A stretch of DNA of 64,000 nt, from contig JAJOZX010000877.1 in NCBI GenBank assembly GCA_023014485.1, positions 713,001 to 777,000 of the forward strand, written 5' to 3'. The notes under the pieces were generated by a model. It was given only the letters and a program-made list of their open reading frames with translations. It had not been told where the DNA came from and did not search any database. The position numbers were made by a program, and so were the translations under genes. Source of the DNA: Bathynomus jamesi (taxonomy: Eukaryota; Arthropoda; Malacostraca; Isopoda; Cirolanidae). This document shows positions 11,458 to 25,086 of this stretch, piece after piece. The stretch's first letter is position 1. Each line of letters opens with the position of its first letter.

Positions 11458-11979
11458 ACAGCCAGACTGACTGAAAGCACTGGATACCGCGACTCTGGGA
11501 GTTGGATTGGAGGATGGGGAGGGGAGAAGATGGAGAAGGGAGGGGAAAGATCACTGACTGAGTCTATTGTAAAGTATCGCGTTACTGACACTTATTTGTA
11601 TCGTATCACGAAAAGAATAGCAGGAGTAGCAAAGTTTCGCTCCAATCACTGGAGCATTTTCAAGTTTTATTAACAAAAAAAAACAAAGAGAAGGTCTTTT
11701 ATATACTCTTAAAAGGCTTAAAAAGAGGTGGAGTTTTGGGGTGCCGGAAGTTGGGTGTGGTCACAAATGGTTAAAAAAGGCAGCCCAGGTGTGAATATAA
11801 AAAAAAAAGTAATAACAATAACAAGGAGGATAAACATCAGATAAGATTACAAAGAGAACTAAATAAATGAATGCAGTGGAAAGGGAATTAAGAATGTGCG
11901 ATTAGTTGTTTGGATTTTTCAATTGTGTTTTGGTTTATTGAAGAGTAAATTAAATGGTTATATTAGGGGCAGAAAAGAA
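11458..11979. other. Flank of hAT relic, no gene seen
   Basis: Contains GTATCGCGTTAC and CGTATCAC words up to 11640, then purine-rich non-coding sequence with no recognisable gene. The last six bases before element A (AATGTG, 11980-11985) form its left target duplication. Confidence 0.5.
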
Positions 11980-13082
11980 AATGTGAGTAGCATGGGCGCA
12001 AAATGGTAGAATGTAATGCAATTGCAAATGTTGATCAATGTTGCAAGATTGCTAACCCCCCACACCCCACAGTGTCACGCACCCACCCCTTTGTTGCAAC
12101 CCCCACCCCACTTGTCGCAAGGCACCCCCAAAAGGGGGTTGCAAGAAGGGGTTATGCAACTTGGAGGAGGAGTTATCCCCCAAGCTGCAATGAACTCCGC
12201 TGTGGGGTATGCAACTTGGAGGCATCCCCCAAGCTGCAATGAACCCCGATGAGGGGTATGCAACTTGGAGGCATCCCTCAAGCTGCAATGAACCCCCCAA
12301 AGGGGGACACCTAGCCTAAGAGAGAGGAGAGAGGAGGAGAGGTGTTTGCCTGGCAGCTGCCATGCGCATATTAAGACTTCAGCCGAGCCGCCGTTGTCTT
12401 ATAGGACCCCTAATCAGCCAGTTGGCTTAGAAGGCTGAGTTGCCAGTTTCCACTATTTATTTAATTAAAGCATAAATTGAGGGGTCCCACGTCTTAAGGT
12501 ACCAAAACGCCAAAATTAAAATTCGTCAGAAATCGCCTCCAAAGTTCAGCAATATTCTCGCAATAGTATCTCTGTTATTAATTGAGCTAGAACGTTCATT
12601 TTTGGCTAAATTAGAGTTCTAAGTATGATAATGATGTTGATGAGTTTTTGGAATAGATTTTCATCTTTTATATTTTATATATATATTTTTTAATTTTTTG
12701 ATTTTCTTATTATGCCGAACTTTGGGTGAACTTTTCGCTGGCGATAGAGGTGAAAAAAGTAGTTCGCTTCATAAGGTTTTCAACCATATATCTATTATCG
12801 TAAGGTCATTATAACCCAAACCACGCGACAGAGGAAGGGTGAAAATAGTGATATCCATCAAAAACAGGTTTTCGCCTGTGGTGGCGCTTAGGTACCTTAA
12901 GACGCGCGACCCCTCAATTATATTCTGACTTAATCCGCCAGCTGGCTTAGAAGGCTTCTTAGAAGGCACGAATGGCCTGTGTATATATATTAATAACCCC
13001 CGAACGAATTAAAAGCGCACACAAACAAACATGCATACAGACACCGACTGTACGCCCATAAACCCCCTATTATCACACACAC

Positions 13083-13092
13083 ACACATATAT

Positions 13093-13160
<68 letters not shown>
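13083..13160. repeat. (AC)n(TA)n microsatellite
   Basis: CA repeats followed by about 50 bases of TA. The inverted counterpart is at 23108-23202. Confidence 0.95.
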
Positions 13161-13161
<1 letters not shown>

Positions 13162-13204
13162 CTGATTGACGCATGCAAAGCACCAATAGCAAAATATATA
13201 CGAG

Positions 13205-13650
13205 CACATCCACCACACAAAAAAAGCATCACATCACCAACAATCGTCTAAGTATAGACTTTTAGAGCCTCATCCCATGAACAGCACATGGTGAGATGAA
13301 GGCCACGACTTTTAGGTGCCCATTCCATGAACACCACGTAACCGATATGAGAGCTACAACCAAGCATCGAAACTTAGACGATTGGTGGTGAAGCACCACA
13401 ACCACCGCTTTACTTACCAGCTCCTCACAAAAAAAGCACCACATCACCAACAATTGTCTAAGTATAGACTTTTGGGAGCTCATCCCATCAACAGCACATG
13501 GTAAAATGAGGGCTACGACTTTTAGGAGCTCATCCCATTAACACCACGTAACCGATATGAGGGCTACAACCAGGCGTCCAAACATAGACAATTAGTGGTG
13601 AAATTATTACACAACACCGCACCAACCACCTCCACCACCGTCTTACTAAC
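13205..13650. repeat. ~210-bp tandem repeat, two copies
   Basis: CACAAAAAAAGCATCACATC (13215) recurs as CACAAAAAAAGCACCACATC (13425), and the following TAAGTATAGACTTTT, CATCCCAT..ACAGCACATGG and CACGTAACCGATATGAG words repeat in order. The inverted pair is at about 22600-23060 in the right arm. Confidence 0.85.
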
Positions 13651-14639
13651 CAACACCTGGTGGACCGAAAAGGTCTCTAAATACGACCCAATAGACAGAG
13701 CTATTACACATAAACAAATACGTTTATGGGGCCAATAATTTTTCTATTGAGCTTCTCGTGGTTTAAGAGACCTATTGGACACTCGGTAGGGCTATCTTTC
13801 AAATAAAAAATCGAATAATATAAACTAAGTTTAATACAAATACAAATTTTCATCATAATACGCAATTTTAGCCTTAAACTATAACATGAAAAGCATTAGT
13901 ATGATTTTTAAAACAAAATAGAAATTAAATTATGGGTAACTTATTAATTTTTCCTCTTTTGACCAATTATTTTGTTTCAATATAAATTTATCTTTAAGAC
14001 ACAATTTTTTCCTTAAACTATAACATAAAGAGCATTAATATGATTTTTAAAACAAAATAGATTCTACTTCGGGGTAACTTATTCATTTTTCCTCTTTTGG
14101 CCAATTATTCTGTTTCAATATAAATTTATGTTTAGGACACCAACATATCTTTAAACCGTATTACACAAAATATTAATATGATTTTAAAAACAAAATAGGT
14201 TCTCTGTCGGAGTAACTTATTCATTTTTCCTCATTTACTTGCAGCCCTGCAACAACACTGCGGCACTATTTTTTAATATAATTAAAACCAGTTTTCACGA
14301 TCATATTAAATCATACTGTTGAAGATATACTGAAATAATGATGCAAAATTATTTTGAAAGGTATAGACTCCTCGAAGTATCATAAACTTTGATGCAAAAA
14401 ACATTAATATAATTCGATTTTAAGTTTTAGCTGGCTTACCCTAATAAATATCGTTTTCTGAACGATATTTATAAAAAATGGAATATTTTGGCACAACTCG
14501 TATAATTGCACCTTCTACAATTCAATAATTGGATTAACATGATTTACTACATTATATTTATTGTAATTTTAAACCAGCTTTTGTGGCATATTAAATTAAA
14601 TTTTTATCTCCCATCTACCTCCCCAAGCAACTACTTTAT

Positions 14640-14815
14640 CAATGTCCTTTTGCCTTTTCATGGCACCTGTTAAAGATCTTACATTTTGCCCCAATTTTGT
14701 ATACCTGCAAATATTGAGGTTTTTACTATTTAGGCCCCTTTGGAAGTCATTAATATAAATAATAAAAAGTAGAGGTCCAAGTACTTGGCATATTTCATCG
14801 CGATTTTACGATATA
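14640..14815 (-). pseudogene. LINE reverse transcriptase fragment
   Basis: Minus strand encodes, in shifted frames, the region around motif C of a CR1-like reverse transcriptase (LLFIIYINDxxRGLNSK, then the degraded FADDTKLGQNVRSL counterpart and GAMKRQKDIDK). It is the inverted partner of the fragment at 21530-21720. Confidence 0.65.
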
Positions 14816-14987
14816 GTGTTTAGGAGGCTGTATATATATATATATATATATTGGGGTACAAGATTAGTTGACACAATGCGCTCTGCAATGAATTAGTTCT
14901 TTTATTTGATCATTTTGCGAAGACTAATTCGAATTATTTTAAACCGCTAAAATATTTTCCACAGTAATGGCTAGAAGGCAGCATATA

Positions 14988-16559
14988 CAGGGTCTGTAAA
15001 AAAAAACTAAGCCAAATTCAAACCTTTATTAAAACAAAACCATTTATCTAATTAAGTTGAATTTTTTACACAATAAAGTATAGGTAATCCTCTATTATCC
15101 TTTAAATTTTTATGACGATATCTTCAGATTTGTTCAATTTATAAATAATTAACTAAAAAGTGAGATTCTCCTACTTAACATGAAAAAAAATTTTTTACGA
15201 TATAGTGTAGATAATTTTTAGTTTAATAAAATTAAAAGAACTGTTCAATATGATTCCCTTGCATTTCTATCACTTTTTTTAATCTTGGTCTGAATTCGTC
15301 TATTGCTCGATTTATTTGCTCTTGGGGGAGCTCTGCCCATTTTGCGATAATCAACTCACGCAAATGATTGACATCCCTTAGTCTGTTCCTATACACTCTC
15401 TCTGCCAAGTTTTCCCATATTCCGTAGTCTACAGGGTTTAGGTCAGGGCTGTTAGGTGGCCAATTATTCGGTTCCAGAAATTCAGGCACATTCTTTTTCA
15501 AATATTCGATGGTTGTTTTGGCAGTATGTGATGTTGCACCATCTTGTTGAAAAATAAAAGTAACCTTGACTAGTCAAGTTTCTCATTTCTGGAAGCATTT
15601 TCTCAAGCAGGGTATTTGAATAATATTGAGCATTAATTTTCACTCCTGGCTCAAAAAAAATATTGAAGCTTTTCCCAACTTGGACACTCCAACAGAAACC
15701 ATGACGCTAGAAGAAAAGTGACTCCTTGTTGCGTACAGTCTTTCATCTTGGATTTCATTTTCTTCGAAACATCAGAATAAACCCGGTCATTCTGTGAGTT
15801 TCTTGGTGGCTCTACCGTAAAACGTTTTCATCCGTAAAAAATGTCTTGGAAAGTTTATCTTCAGTTATTATACGTAAAATACGTTTGGATTTCTCAACTC
15901 TTTTCTGACAGTTTACTTCTGACAATCTTTGTCCATGCACTCTTTTAAATGGTTTAAATTGCAGATCAGATTTAATAATCCTTCTTACGCTTGATTCTGA
16001 TATTTCTAGTTCTTTTGATATTTGAGCAGATGTCATGTGGCTACCAGGTCGATCCTCTTGACTAAGGATACGTTCCTCCACTTTCTGAATATTTTCATCT
16101 ACTCTAACTGATTTTGGTCGCCCACTACCAACCTTCCTTTCAATTCTTCCTGTTTCATCGATAGTTCTCAATAAGTAATCTAAACCTGATCTAGTCCATC
16201 CTTTATAATCGAATTCAGAAAGTAATTTCCTTGCACTATAACCTTTTTCAACTCTATAATGTTTTATAATTATTTTATCTTCATGTGAGAATGGCATATT
16301 TAGAGGTATTCACGAAAAATGTTAAATCTAAACAAATTCTGAAAAAGAGAAAAAAGAAGATATTACATAATGAGAAAAACTGAAATTTTCGCAATCTGTA
16401 GAAATAACCGCATAACTCCTAAAATATTTAAAATAAAGTTATAAAATTATCACATTATTTATGAGCCTTTTATTTATTTAGTGTAAAAAATATTTGAAAT
16501 CTCTATCAAATTGTGCATTTTATAGAGATTTCAAATTGGCTTAGTTTTTTTGACAGACC

Positions 16560-16562
<3 letters not shown>
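14988..16562 (-). mobile_element. Tc1/mariner-type element (DD37D), 1.57 kb
   Basis: Ends CAGGGTCTGTAAAAAAAAAC and, inverted, GAGGGTCTGTCAAAAAAACT; about 30 bp pair, including ACTAAGCCAA. Both ends adjoin TA. The transposase lies on the minus strand and fills the element. Length is what an autonomous member of the superfamily would have. Confidence 0.85.
15232..16297 (-). pseudogene. DD37D transposase, frameshifted
   Basis: ATG at 16297 opens the DNA-binding region (MPFSHEDKIIIKHYRVEKGY; SAQISKELEISESSVRRIIK), with a GRP-type hinge (GSGRPKSV). The first catalytic Asp is in KTFFTDENV, where the frame breaks at about 15812. The second is in FQQDGATSHTAK near 15540 and the third in NSPDLNPVDYGIW; I count 37 residues between the second and third Asp, a spacing reported for the maT-type branch of IS630-Tc1-mariner. 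The segment 15810-15550 has stops and frameshifts, so this copy is inactive. It would have mobilised its own element at TA sites. Confidence 0.8.
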
Positions 16563-16631
<69 letters not shown>

Positions 16632-16650
16632 TATATATATATATATATTT
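16562..16650. repeat. (TA)n microsatellite
   Basis: About 85 bases of TA repeats with one ACAG interruption, immediately right of the DD37D element. Confidence 0.95.
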
Positions 16651-17581
16651 ATCGGGATACAAGATTAATTGCTACAATGCACTATGCAATGAATTAGTTC
16701 TTTTATTTGATCATTTAGCGAAGATTAATTCGAATTATTGTAAACCGCTAAAATAATTTCCGCAGTAATGACTACAAGGCCGTATATATATATATATATA
16801 TACACCGAGATAATCCACGAGATTAGGTGCCAGACTGCTCTATTTAATTTGTATATGTTTAATGGAAAAGCGATGTTCTCCGTATAATTAATTTCTTTAT
16901 TATGTACGTATTGTTAAGTGAAAAGTATAGTTTGTAGATATTTTCCTCGTTCCTGTCAGACGAATTTATTCAGCCTCCATCTTAATACATAAATTTATCT
17001 AAAAGCTGTAATCAGCTAACGCTTTCAGTTAAAATAGTATTTATAGGTGCATTTAACCAAGGGCGTTATGATACATCCTGGTACCCGTTTTGTCATGTAA
17101 TCTCAATAATGAGGCGTTTATTTCAAAAGCACCGTGGTAAAAATAAGATTCTTAGGCAATAAATAGGTGAACATGAGAGCACTGTGTTGGTCGTAGAGGG
17201 CCATGAAAAGTTAAAATTAATTGAAAGAGTAGCCAAATTGCTCTTACATATTAAGTTTGAAGATAAGGCTTTCCATTCTACAAATAAGTTGTCCTCTTCA
17301 GGAGGCTTCTTATTGTCACTGAGGAAGTTCGGCGTAAAATTGTGTTGTATACAGTAATTCGATGAACAATTAAGAAACCCATTAAACAAAATTCCATTTT
17401 CTTTATAAATATACATAGAAAACTACATTACTTGTAGAGACCATACTAAATGCATCTATAAATACTATTTTAACTGAAAGCGTTAGCTGATTACTGTTTT
17501 TAGATAAATGTTTGTATAAATTTGTGTATTAATTGTGTATAAATTTGTGTATTAATTGATCTATAGTTTTTAGCTAGGTTT
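16651..17581. repeat. Non-coding repeat blocks of element A
   Basis: Two repeat blocks occur here. The first, starting GGGATACAAGATTAATTG at 16653 and ending near 16778, also occurs at 14854-14982 and inverted at about 20588-20720. The second (16803-17085, with GATTAGGTGCCAGACTGCTC and GCTAACGCTTTCAGTTAAAA) recurs inverted at 17409-17515, 20165-20520 and 21180-21475. No gene is seen. Confidence 0.7.
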
Positions 17582-17960
17582 TTGTTTCCTTTCAAAAACC
17601 TAGCTAAAAACTATAGGCCAATTAGTTTAACTTCTATTATTTGCAAATTACTTGAAAGTGCCATCAGAGACAAAATTACAATATTCTTAGAAGAAGGATT
17701 AATTAGTAGTAGCCAACATGGCTTTCGAAATGGCAGGTCATGTTTGACAAACTTAATTGAGTTTTATGATAGTATGTTAAAGCATCTGGATAAAAAATAA
17801 TCTGTAGTTATTGTGTACTTGGATTTTGCAAAAGCTTTTGATACAGATCCTCATAAGCGGATGCTTGTTAAAGTTAGAGCTCATGGAATAAAAGGGACAG
17901 TAGCAAATTGGATTGAAGAATGGCTTAAAGAAAGGGAACAGAGAGTCCAGTTAAATGCAA
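17582..17960 (+). pseudogene. CR1-like LINE reverse transcriptase, front half
   Basis: Encodes NYRPISLTSIICKLLES (motif 1), ISSSQHGFRNGRSCLTNLI (motif 2), then after an in-frame stop at 17798 motif A with its catalytic Asp as VYLDFAKAFDTDPHKR and GTVANWIEEWLKEREQRVQL. It then ends abruptly where another LINE begins. The continuation of the same family, around motif C, lies at 20870-21045. It is close to the LINEs at 48434-52990 and 61970-64000. Confidence 0.8.
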
Positions 17961-19762
17961 AATATAACTATTATAACAATCAAATTTCCAAACATAAAGG
18001 AGACATGAAAAACACTTGGACAACCATAAACAATCTTCTCGGAAAACAAATTAAAAAAAATTCAATGGAGAAATTAAATGTTGATAATAAATTACTGATG
18101 ATACTGCTATTACAGACTCTTTAAATGCACATTTTACTTCAATAGCGCATAAGCTTCCCTCACAATTAATAAATAATGATCACTCACCTCTAAAATATAT
18201 GCCACCCAGCCCATTAAATTCATTTTCTTTTGTTCCTGCTACTTCTACTGAGGTCCAGAATATTATTGGTAAATTAAAAAATACAAAAAATAACACTCAT
18301 AACATTCCTGTACCTATATTGAAACTTGTTAAAGATAAGATATCTGTAACTTTGGATAAAGTTATCAATCAAAGTAATTCCAAAGGAATATTCCCATCAA
18401 TGCTAAAAACTGGTTGTATAACACCCCTTTTTAAAGGGGGTGATCCTATACTAGCAACAAATTACAGGCCGGTGTGTTCATTATCTGTGCTAAGCAAAGT
18501 TTTTGGAAAAATTGTAAAAGGTAGAATGCAGCGATATTTAGAATCCTACAATTTATTATCTCCAAATCAATATGGCTCCCGTAATAATAAAACAACGAAA
18601 ATTGCTATTTTAAATCTTATGGAAAATGTAAATATAGCTAAGGAGAACAAAGAAATAATGATATCAATATTTATGGAATTGAGTAAGGCGTTTGATATAA
18701 TAGACCATAATATTCTACTTAATAAATTATATTGTTACGGCTTTAGAGGAGCAATCAGTGATTGGTTTAAAAGTTATTTGTCCAATAGATATCATTTTGT
18801 TTCAGTAAATAAGGTTTGCTCAACTAAAGCGCTTGTCAAACATGGTGTGCAACAGGACTCAGTACTGGGTTCACTGTTATTTTTATTATATATAAATGAC
18901 CTTCCACGTTCATCTAATATACTGAACTTTATAATGTTTGCAGATGATACAACTGTCTCTTTTTCTTGCAAAGATGTTAATACAGCTAAAAATATATTTC
19001 ATTCAGAATTCATCAGTGTAATGAAATGGTTGACCACCAATAAACTCTTCCTAAAATACCAGTAAAACAAATTTCATGATTTTTACTAATAAAATAAATG
19101 TATATCTTGATGAACTTAATGTTAATGAAGTCGCCATAAAGGAGAGTACTGTAACAAAATTTTTTGGTGTAATGCTAAATAAGAATTTGCAATGGAGTGA
19201 TCATGTAAATTATATCGCAAAAAAGATTTTAAGGACCGTTGCTATAATGTTTAAACTTAGAAATGTAGTCCCTAAACAAGTTTTATTGACTCTTTATCAT
19301 ACTCTTGTTCTTCCTTATATAACGTACTGCACCCTTGTTTGGGGAAACTCCGCTAACAACACATTAAATGGTATCTTTGTCATCCAAAACCGAGCAATAA
19401 GGTTATTATCTGATGCTGATTTCCTTGATCACTCTAGTGCATTATTTAAAGAGCTAAACCTACTAAAGCTCAATGATATAACCAAACTGGCACATTTTAT
19501 TTTTATTTACAAGTGTAAGAACAAAATCATTAATTTACAATGGGTAAATAGATATTTTGTAACTCATCAAGAAATCCACTCATATCAGACCAGAAATAGA
19601 TCAAAGCTTGTTATACCTCAATTTAGATTGTATTCATCTCAAAAACTACCCATTTTCATTGGATTGAAACTATGGAATGACTTGCATGCCGATATGAAAA
19701 ATATTGTGAATGTAAATTTGTTTAAAACCAAGTTGAAATCCCGATTAATAATGGCATACTAA
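17961..19762 (+). pseudogene. Second LINE reverse transcriptase, nested insertion
   Basis: A different non-LTR reverse transcriptase follows: TWTTINNLLGKQ linker, IFPSMLKTGCITPLFKGGDP and NYRPVCSLSVLSKVFGKIV (finger motifs), motif A as FMELSKAFDIIDHNILLNKL, motif B as HGVQQDSVLGSLLFLLYIND, motif C FADDTTV, and a C-terminal domain (LYHTLVLPYITYCTLVWGNS; FIGLKLWNDLHADMK). In motif A the first catalytic Asp is replaced by Glu (FME instead of FLD), and motif B has QQD where PQG is usual. Stops at 18122 and 19063 break the frame. It is therefore dead. The type resembles L2/CR1-group elements; I am not certain of the clade. Confidence 0.8.
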
Positions 19763-19785
19763 CAAAAATCTAGGATTAATGTCCA

Positions 19786-19897
19786 GTAATATTGTTTAAT
19801 ATTGTCCATTAATATTGTTTAATATTGTCCATTAATATTGTTTAATATTGTCCATTAATATTGTTTAATATTGTCCATTAATATTGTTTAATATTGT
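19786..19897. repeat. 23-bp tandem repeat at LINE 3' end
   Basis: About five copies of a unit close to TAATATTGTTTAATATTGTCCAT follow the stop codon of the second LINE. Short tandem repeats at the 3' end are common in CR1/L2-type elements. Confidence 0.9.
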
Positions 19898-20840
<943 letters not shown>

Positions 20841-20859
20841 ATGGTAAAATCGCGATGAA

Positions 20860-21720
20860 ATATGCCCAGTATTTGGACTTCTACTTTTTATTATTTATAT
20901 TAATGACTTGGAAAGGGGCCTAAATAGTAAAACCTCAATATTTGCAGACGATACAAAATTGGGGCAAAATGTAAGATCTTTAACAGGTGCCATGAAAATA
21001 CAAAAGGACATTGATAAGGTAGTTTCTTGGGCAGATAGATAGATGAAAATTTAATTTAATATGTCACAAAAGCTGGTTTAAAATTATAAGAAATATAATG
21101 CAGTAAATCCTGTTAAATCCAATTATTGAATTGTAGAAGGGGCAGTTATATGGGTTGTGCCAAAAATTCCATTTTCTTTGTAAATATCCATAGAAACTAC
21201 ATTACTGGTATAGACCATACTAAATGCATCTATAAATACTATTATCACTGAAAGCGTTAGCTAATTACTGCTTTTAGATAAATTTATGCATTAAGATGGA
21301 GGCTGATTAAATTCGTCTGACACGAACGAGGAAAATATCTGCAAACTATGCTTTTCCCTTAACGATACGTACATAATAAAGAAATTAATTGTACGGAAAA
21401 CATCGCTTTTCCTTTAAACATATACAAATTAAATAAATAGAGCAGTCTGGCACCTAATCTTGTGGATTATGTCGGTGTATATATATATATATATATACAC
21501 AGCCTCCTAAACACTATATCGTAAAATCGCGATGAAATATGCCAAGTACTTAGACCTCTACTTTTTATTATTTATATTAATGACTTCCAAAGGGGCCTAA
21601 ATAGTAAAACCTCAATATTTGTAGGTGATACAAAATTGTGGCAAAATGCAAGATCTTTAACAGGTGCCATTAAAATGCAAAATGACTGATATGGAAGTTA
21701 CTTGGGCAGATAGATGGGAG
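20860..21720 (+). pseudogene. Two tandem LINE reverse transcriptase fragments
   Basis: Both copies, about 20870-21045 and 21530-21720, encode the segment around motif C of a CR1-like reverse transcriptase; the first still reads INDLERGLNSKTSIFADDTK and then LGQNVRSLTGAMKIQKDIDK in one frame. The second is more decayed (GDTKLWQNARSL). They appear to be the back half of the enzyme whose front is at 17582-17960. Confidence 0.7.
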
Positions 21721-22599
21721 ATGAAAATTTAATTTAATATGCCACAAAAGCTGGTTTAAAATTACAATAAATATAATGCAGTAAATCATGTTAATCCAAT
21801 TATTGAATTGTAGAAGGTGCAATTATATGAGTTGTGCCAAAATATTCCATTTTTTATAAATATCGTTTAGAAAACGATATTTATTGGGGTAAGCCAGCTA
21901 CAACTTAAAATCGAATTATATTAATGTTTTTTGCATCAAAGTTTATGATACTTCGAGGAGTCTATACCTTTTAAAATAATTTTGCATCATTATTTCAGTG
22001 TTGCTGCAGGGCTGCAGTAAATGAGGAAAAATGAATGTCACTCCGAGACAGAATCTATTTTGTTTTTAAAATCATATTATTTTTTCTAATAAGGCTTAAA
22101 GATATATTGGTGTCCTAAAGATAAATTTATATTGAAACAGAATAATTGGCCAAAAGAAGAAAAATGAATAAGTTACCCCGAAGTAGAATCTATTTTGTTT
22201 TAAAAATCATATTAATGCTTCTTATGTTGTAGTTTAAGGATAAAATTGTGTCTTAAAGATAAATTTATATTGAAACAATAATTGGATAAACGAGGAAAAA
22301 TGAATAAGGTACCCCTAATTTAATTTCTATTTTGTTTTAAAAATCATATTAATGCTTTTCATGTTATAGTTTAAGGATAAAATTGCGTATTATGATGAAA
22401 ATTTGTATTTGTATTAAACTTAGTTTATATTATTCGATTTTTTGTTTGAAAGATAGCCCCACCATATGTCAAATAGGTCTCGTTAAACCACGAAAAGCTC
22501 AATAGAAAAATTATTGGCGTTGTCTTATTTGACTTGGCTCTATAAACGCATTTATTTATGTTTAATAACTCTGTCTCTTTTGTCGTATTTGCAGACCTT

Positions 22600-23060
22600 T
22601 TCGGACTACCAGGTGTTGGTTAGTAAGGCGGTGGTGGAGGTGGTTGGTGGGATGTTGTGTAATAGTTTCATCATCAATCGTTTAAGTTTGGACGCTTAGT
22701 TGTAGCCCTCATATCGGTTACGTGGTGTTAATGGGATGAGCTCCTAAAAGTAGTAGCCCTCATTTCACCATGTGTTGTTGATGTGATGAGCTCCCAAAAG
22801 TCTGTACTTAGACAATTGTTGGTGATGTGGTGCTTTTTTTGTGAGGAGCTGGTAAGTAAAGCGGTGGTTGTGGTGCTTCACCATCAATCGTCTAAGTTTC
22901 GATGCTTAGTTGTAACCCTCATATTGGTTACGTGGTATTGATGGGATGAGCTCCTAAAAGTCGTAGCCCTCATCTCACCATGTGCTGTTGATGGGATGAG
23001 CTCCTAAAAGTCTATACTTTGACGATTGTTGGTGATGTGATGCTTTTTTTGTGTGGTGGT
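22600..23060. repeat. ~210-bp tandem repeat, two copies, inverted
   Basis: Inverted pair of 13205-13650, with CTCATATCGGTTACGTGGTG and GTGATGTGGTGCTTTTTTTG repeated in order. Confidence 0.85.
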
Positions 23061-23279
23061 TGTGCTCGTATATATTTTGCTATTGGTGCTTTGCATGCAT
23101 CAATCAGCTTATATATATATATATATTTATATATGTATATATATATATATATATATGTGTGTATATATATATATGTATATATATGTGTGTGTGTGTGTGT
23201 GATAATAGGGGGTTTATGGGCGTACAGTCGGTGTCTGTATGCGTGTTTGTTTGTGTGCGCTTTTAATTCGTTCGGGGGT

Positions 23280-23515
23280 TATTAATATATATACAGGCCA
23301 TTTATGCCTTCTAAGAAGCCTTCTAAGCCAACTGGCGGATTAAGTCAGAATATATGTTTTAATTAAATATATAGTGCAAACTCGCAACTCAGCCAGTTGG
23401 TTTAGAAGGCTGATTAAGCCAGAATATATGATTTAAATAAATAAGTAGTGCAAACTTGCAACTCAGTCTTCTAAGCCAACTGGCTGATTAAGCCAGCTGG
23501 CTTATTAGGGGTCCT
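23280..23515. repeat. Subterminal satellite of element A
   Basis: Three units centred on GCCTTCTAAGCCAACTGGC, each followed by an AT-rich spacer (TTAATTAAATA or AAATAAATAAG) and GCAAACTTGCAACTCAG. The same satellite occupies 28690-29045 and 45595-45895 in element B, and 12412-12445 plus 12935-12975 in the left arm. Confidence 0.85.
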
Positions 23516-23834
23516 ATAAGACAACGGCGGCTCGGCCGAAGTCATAATATGCGCTTGGCAGCTGCCAGGCGAACACCTCTCCTCCTCTCTCTTAGGCTAG
23601 GTCTCCCCCTTTGGGGGTTCATTGCAGCTTGGCGGATGCCTCCAAGTTGCATACCCCCATCGGGGTTCATTGCAGCTTGGGGGATAACTCCGCCTCCAAG
23701 TTGCATAACCTCTTCTTGCAACCCACCTTTGGGGGTGCCTTGAAACAAGGGGTGGGGGTTGGCACTCTTGCAACATTGACCAACATTTGCAATTGCATTG
23801 CACGCTACCATTTTGCACCCATGCTACTAATGCG

Positions 23835-25084
23835 CGATATTTGTTGAAGAAGAAAGAAAACCAAGCCAAGATGAGGTATTATGTTAAGGTGAAAGAAAGC
23901 AACAAATCATTGATAGTTATATGATGCCATGTAGAGAAGGTTTGTGCGAATTGACATATTCCACCAGAGGAAGAATTGTTGGCGTTTTGTAAGTTTTGTG
24001 TAGTCACAAGATATTTCACATCAGCTTTATATTCAACTATCAACCATTAACCTGCGTTCAGGTCATCCAGGTCCATCACAATGAATGTTACGTGCAGTAG
24101 TATGTGTACACTTATACCGAAGGAATGCCAGTGCCAAGTGAGGGGAAAACGAAGGGAATGAGGGGAAAATTGGGGAAAAGAGAAAAAAGGAAATTTTAAT
24201 CTCTCTGGTCCACAGCTTTGTAAAAAATCTGATAAGGGAGAAGGGGTATAAAGAGTATGGTCGTAAGAGAATAAATAAAAATAAAACATAAATATGGTGG
24301 TAAGGGAGTCGGGGTAATGGGTGACTTGGGGGTAATGGGGAATGAGGGGGTGATAAGGGAAAATAAAAATAAAAATATATAGTGGTGGGGGTGGCGATTG
24401 ATGAGGAGAATGGGGAATAAGATAAAGGGATGGTGATAAGGAAAAATAAATAAAACTAAAAATATATATGGTGGTGGGGGAGTTGGGGAATAGGGGGTAT
24501 GATGGGGGTTAACTTATGTAGGAGGCAAAACATTCAGACAGCTCAATCTATAAGAACATTAGAAGCATAAGAATAAATCAAAGCTATGCAGGCCTCTCTA
24601 GGTTATCCTTTTTCAAAGTAAGAACCAATCCATCCTTAATACATAATGCAATATTTTACTCTATTAATACTATAATTATACAAAAATTCCCAGTTGTTTG
24701 CAGTTTCATTTCAAAATAGGTCTCAAATTACCGTTAGATTGTATCATTCATATGTAAGAACCCTAGCTGTTGACAAGATTCCGTTTTTATACTAGTCAAA
24801 AATTGCACCACCCATTGAATTTTGTTACAACTAACTGAACTTAACTTTTCTATTATTTAAAAAAATTTCTCTTTGATTAAAAATTTCATAAAATTCTTTC
24901 TTAAAGCTATCAAAGTACGACCATTCACCACTGTAATTGTTTTGTCATTGCAAAAATCCATCACCTAGAAATTGAAGAAATATTTACACAGCTAATTTAC
25001 AAGTATTCCAAGTTTTTATTATGAACTAAAGTTCAATTGTTAGTTTCTAATGAAAATAATTATTTTTATATATTTACCCTTTCT
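23835..25084. other. Non-coding flank with G-rich minisatellite
   Basis: No gene seen. At about 24290-24515 diverged repeats of roughly 100 bases alternate G-rich sequence (GGGGTAATGGGGAATGAGGG) with AAATAAAAATATATA. Confidence 0.5.
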
Positions 25085-25086
25085 AT

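Larger units (their letters stand above)
11986..14850 (+). repeat. Left inverted arm of element A
   Basis: Matches 20840-23828 in reverse complement, with indels. In order: terminal C-rich block to about 12350, GACAACGGCGG-type box and satellite units (12412-12445, 12935-12975), a microsatellite, a ~210-bp tandem repeat, an AT-rich block of three diverged ~125-bp units (13860-14240, AATTATTTTGTTTCAATATA), and a LINE fragment at 14640-14815. It holds no intact gene. Confidence 0.85.

Noticed and set aside
12003..12300. Overlapping frames rich in PSCNEP / GGSLQLEG (also 23542-23869 and 28293-28658)
   Set aside because: They lie in every frame of the C-rich terminal blocks of elements A and B and reflect repeat composition, not protein.
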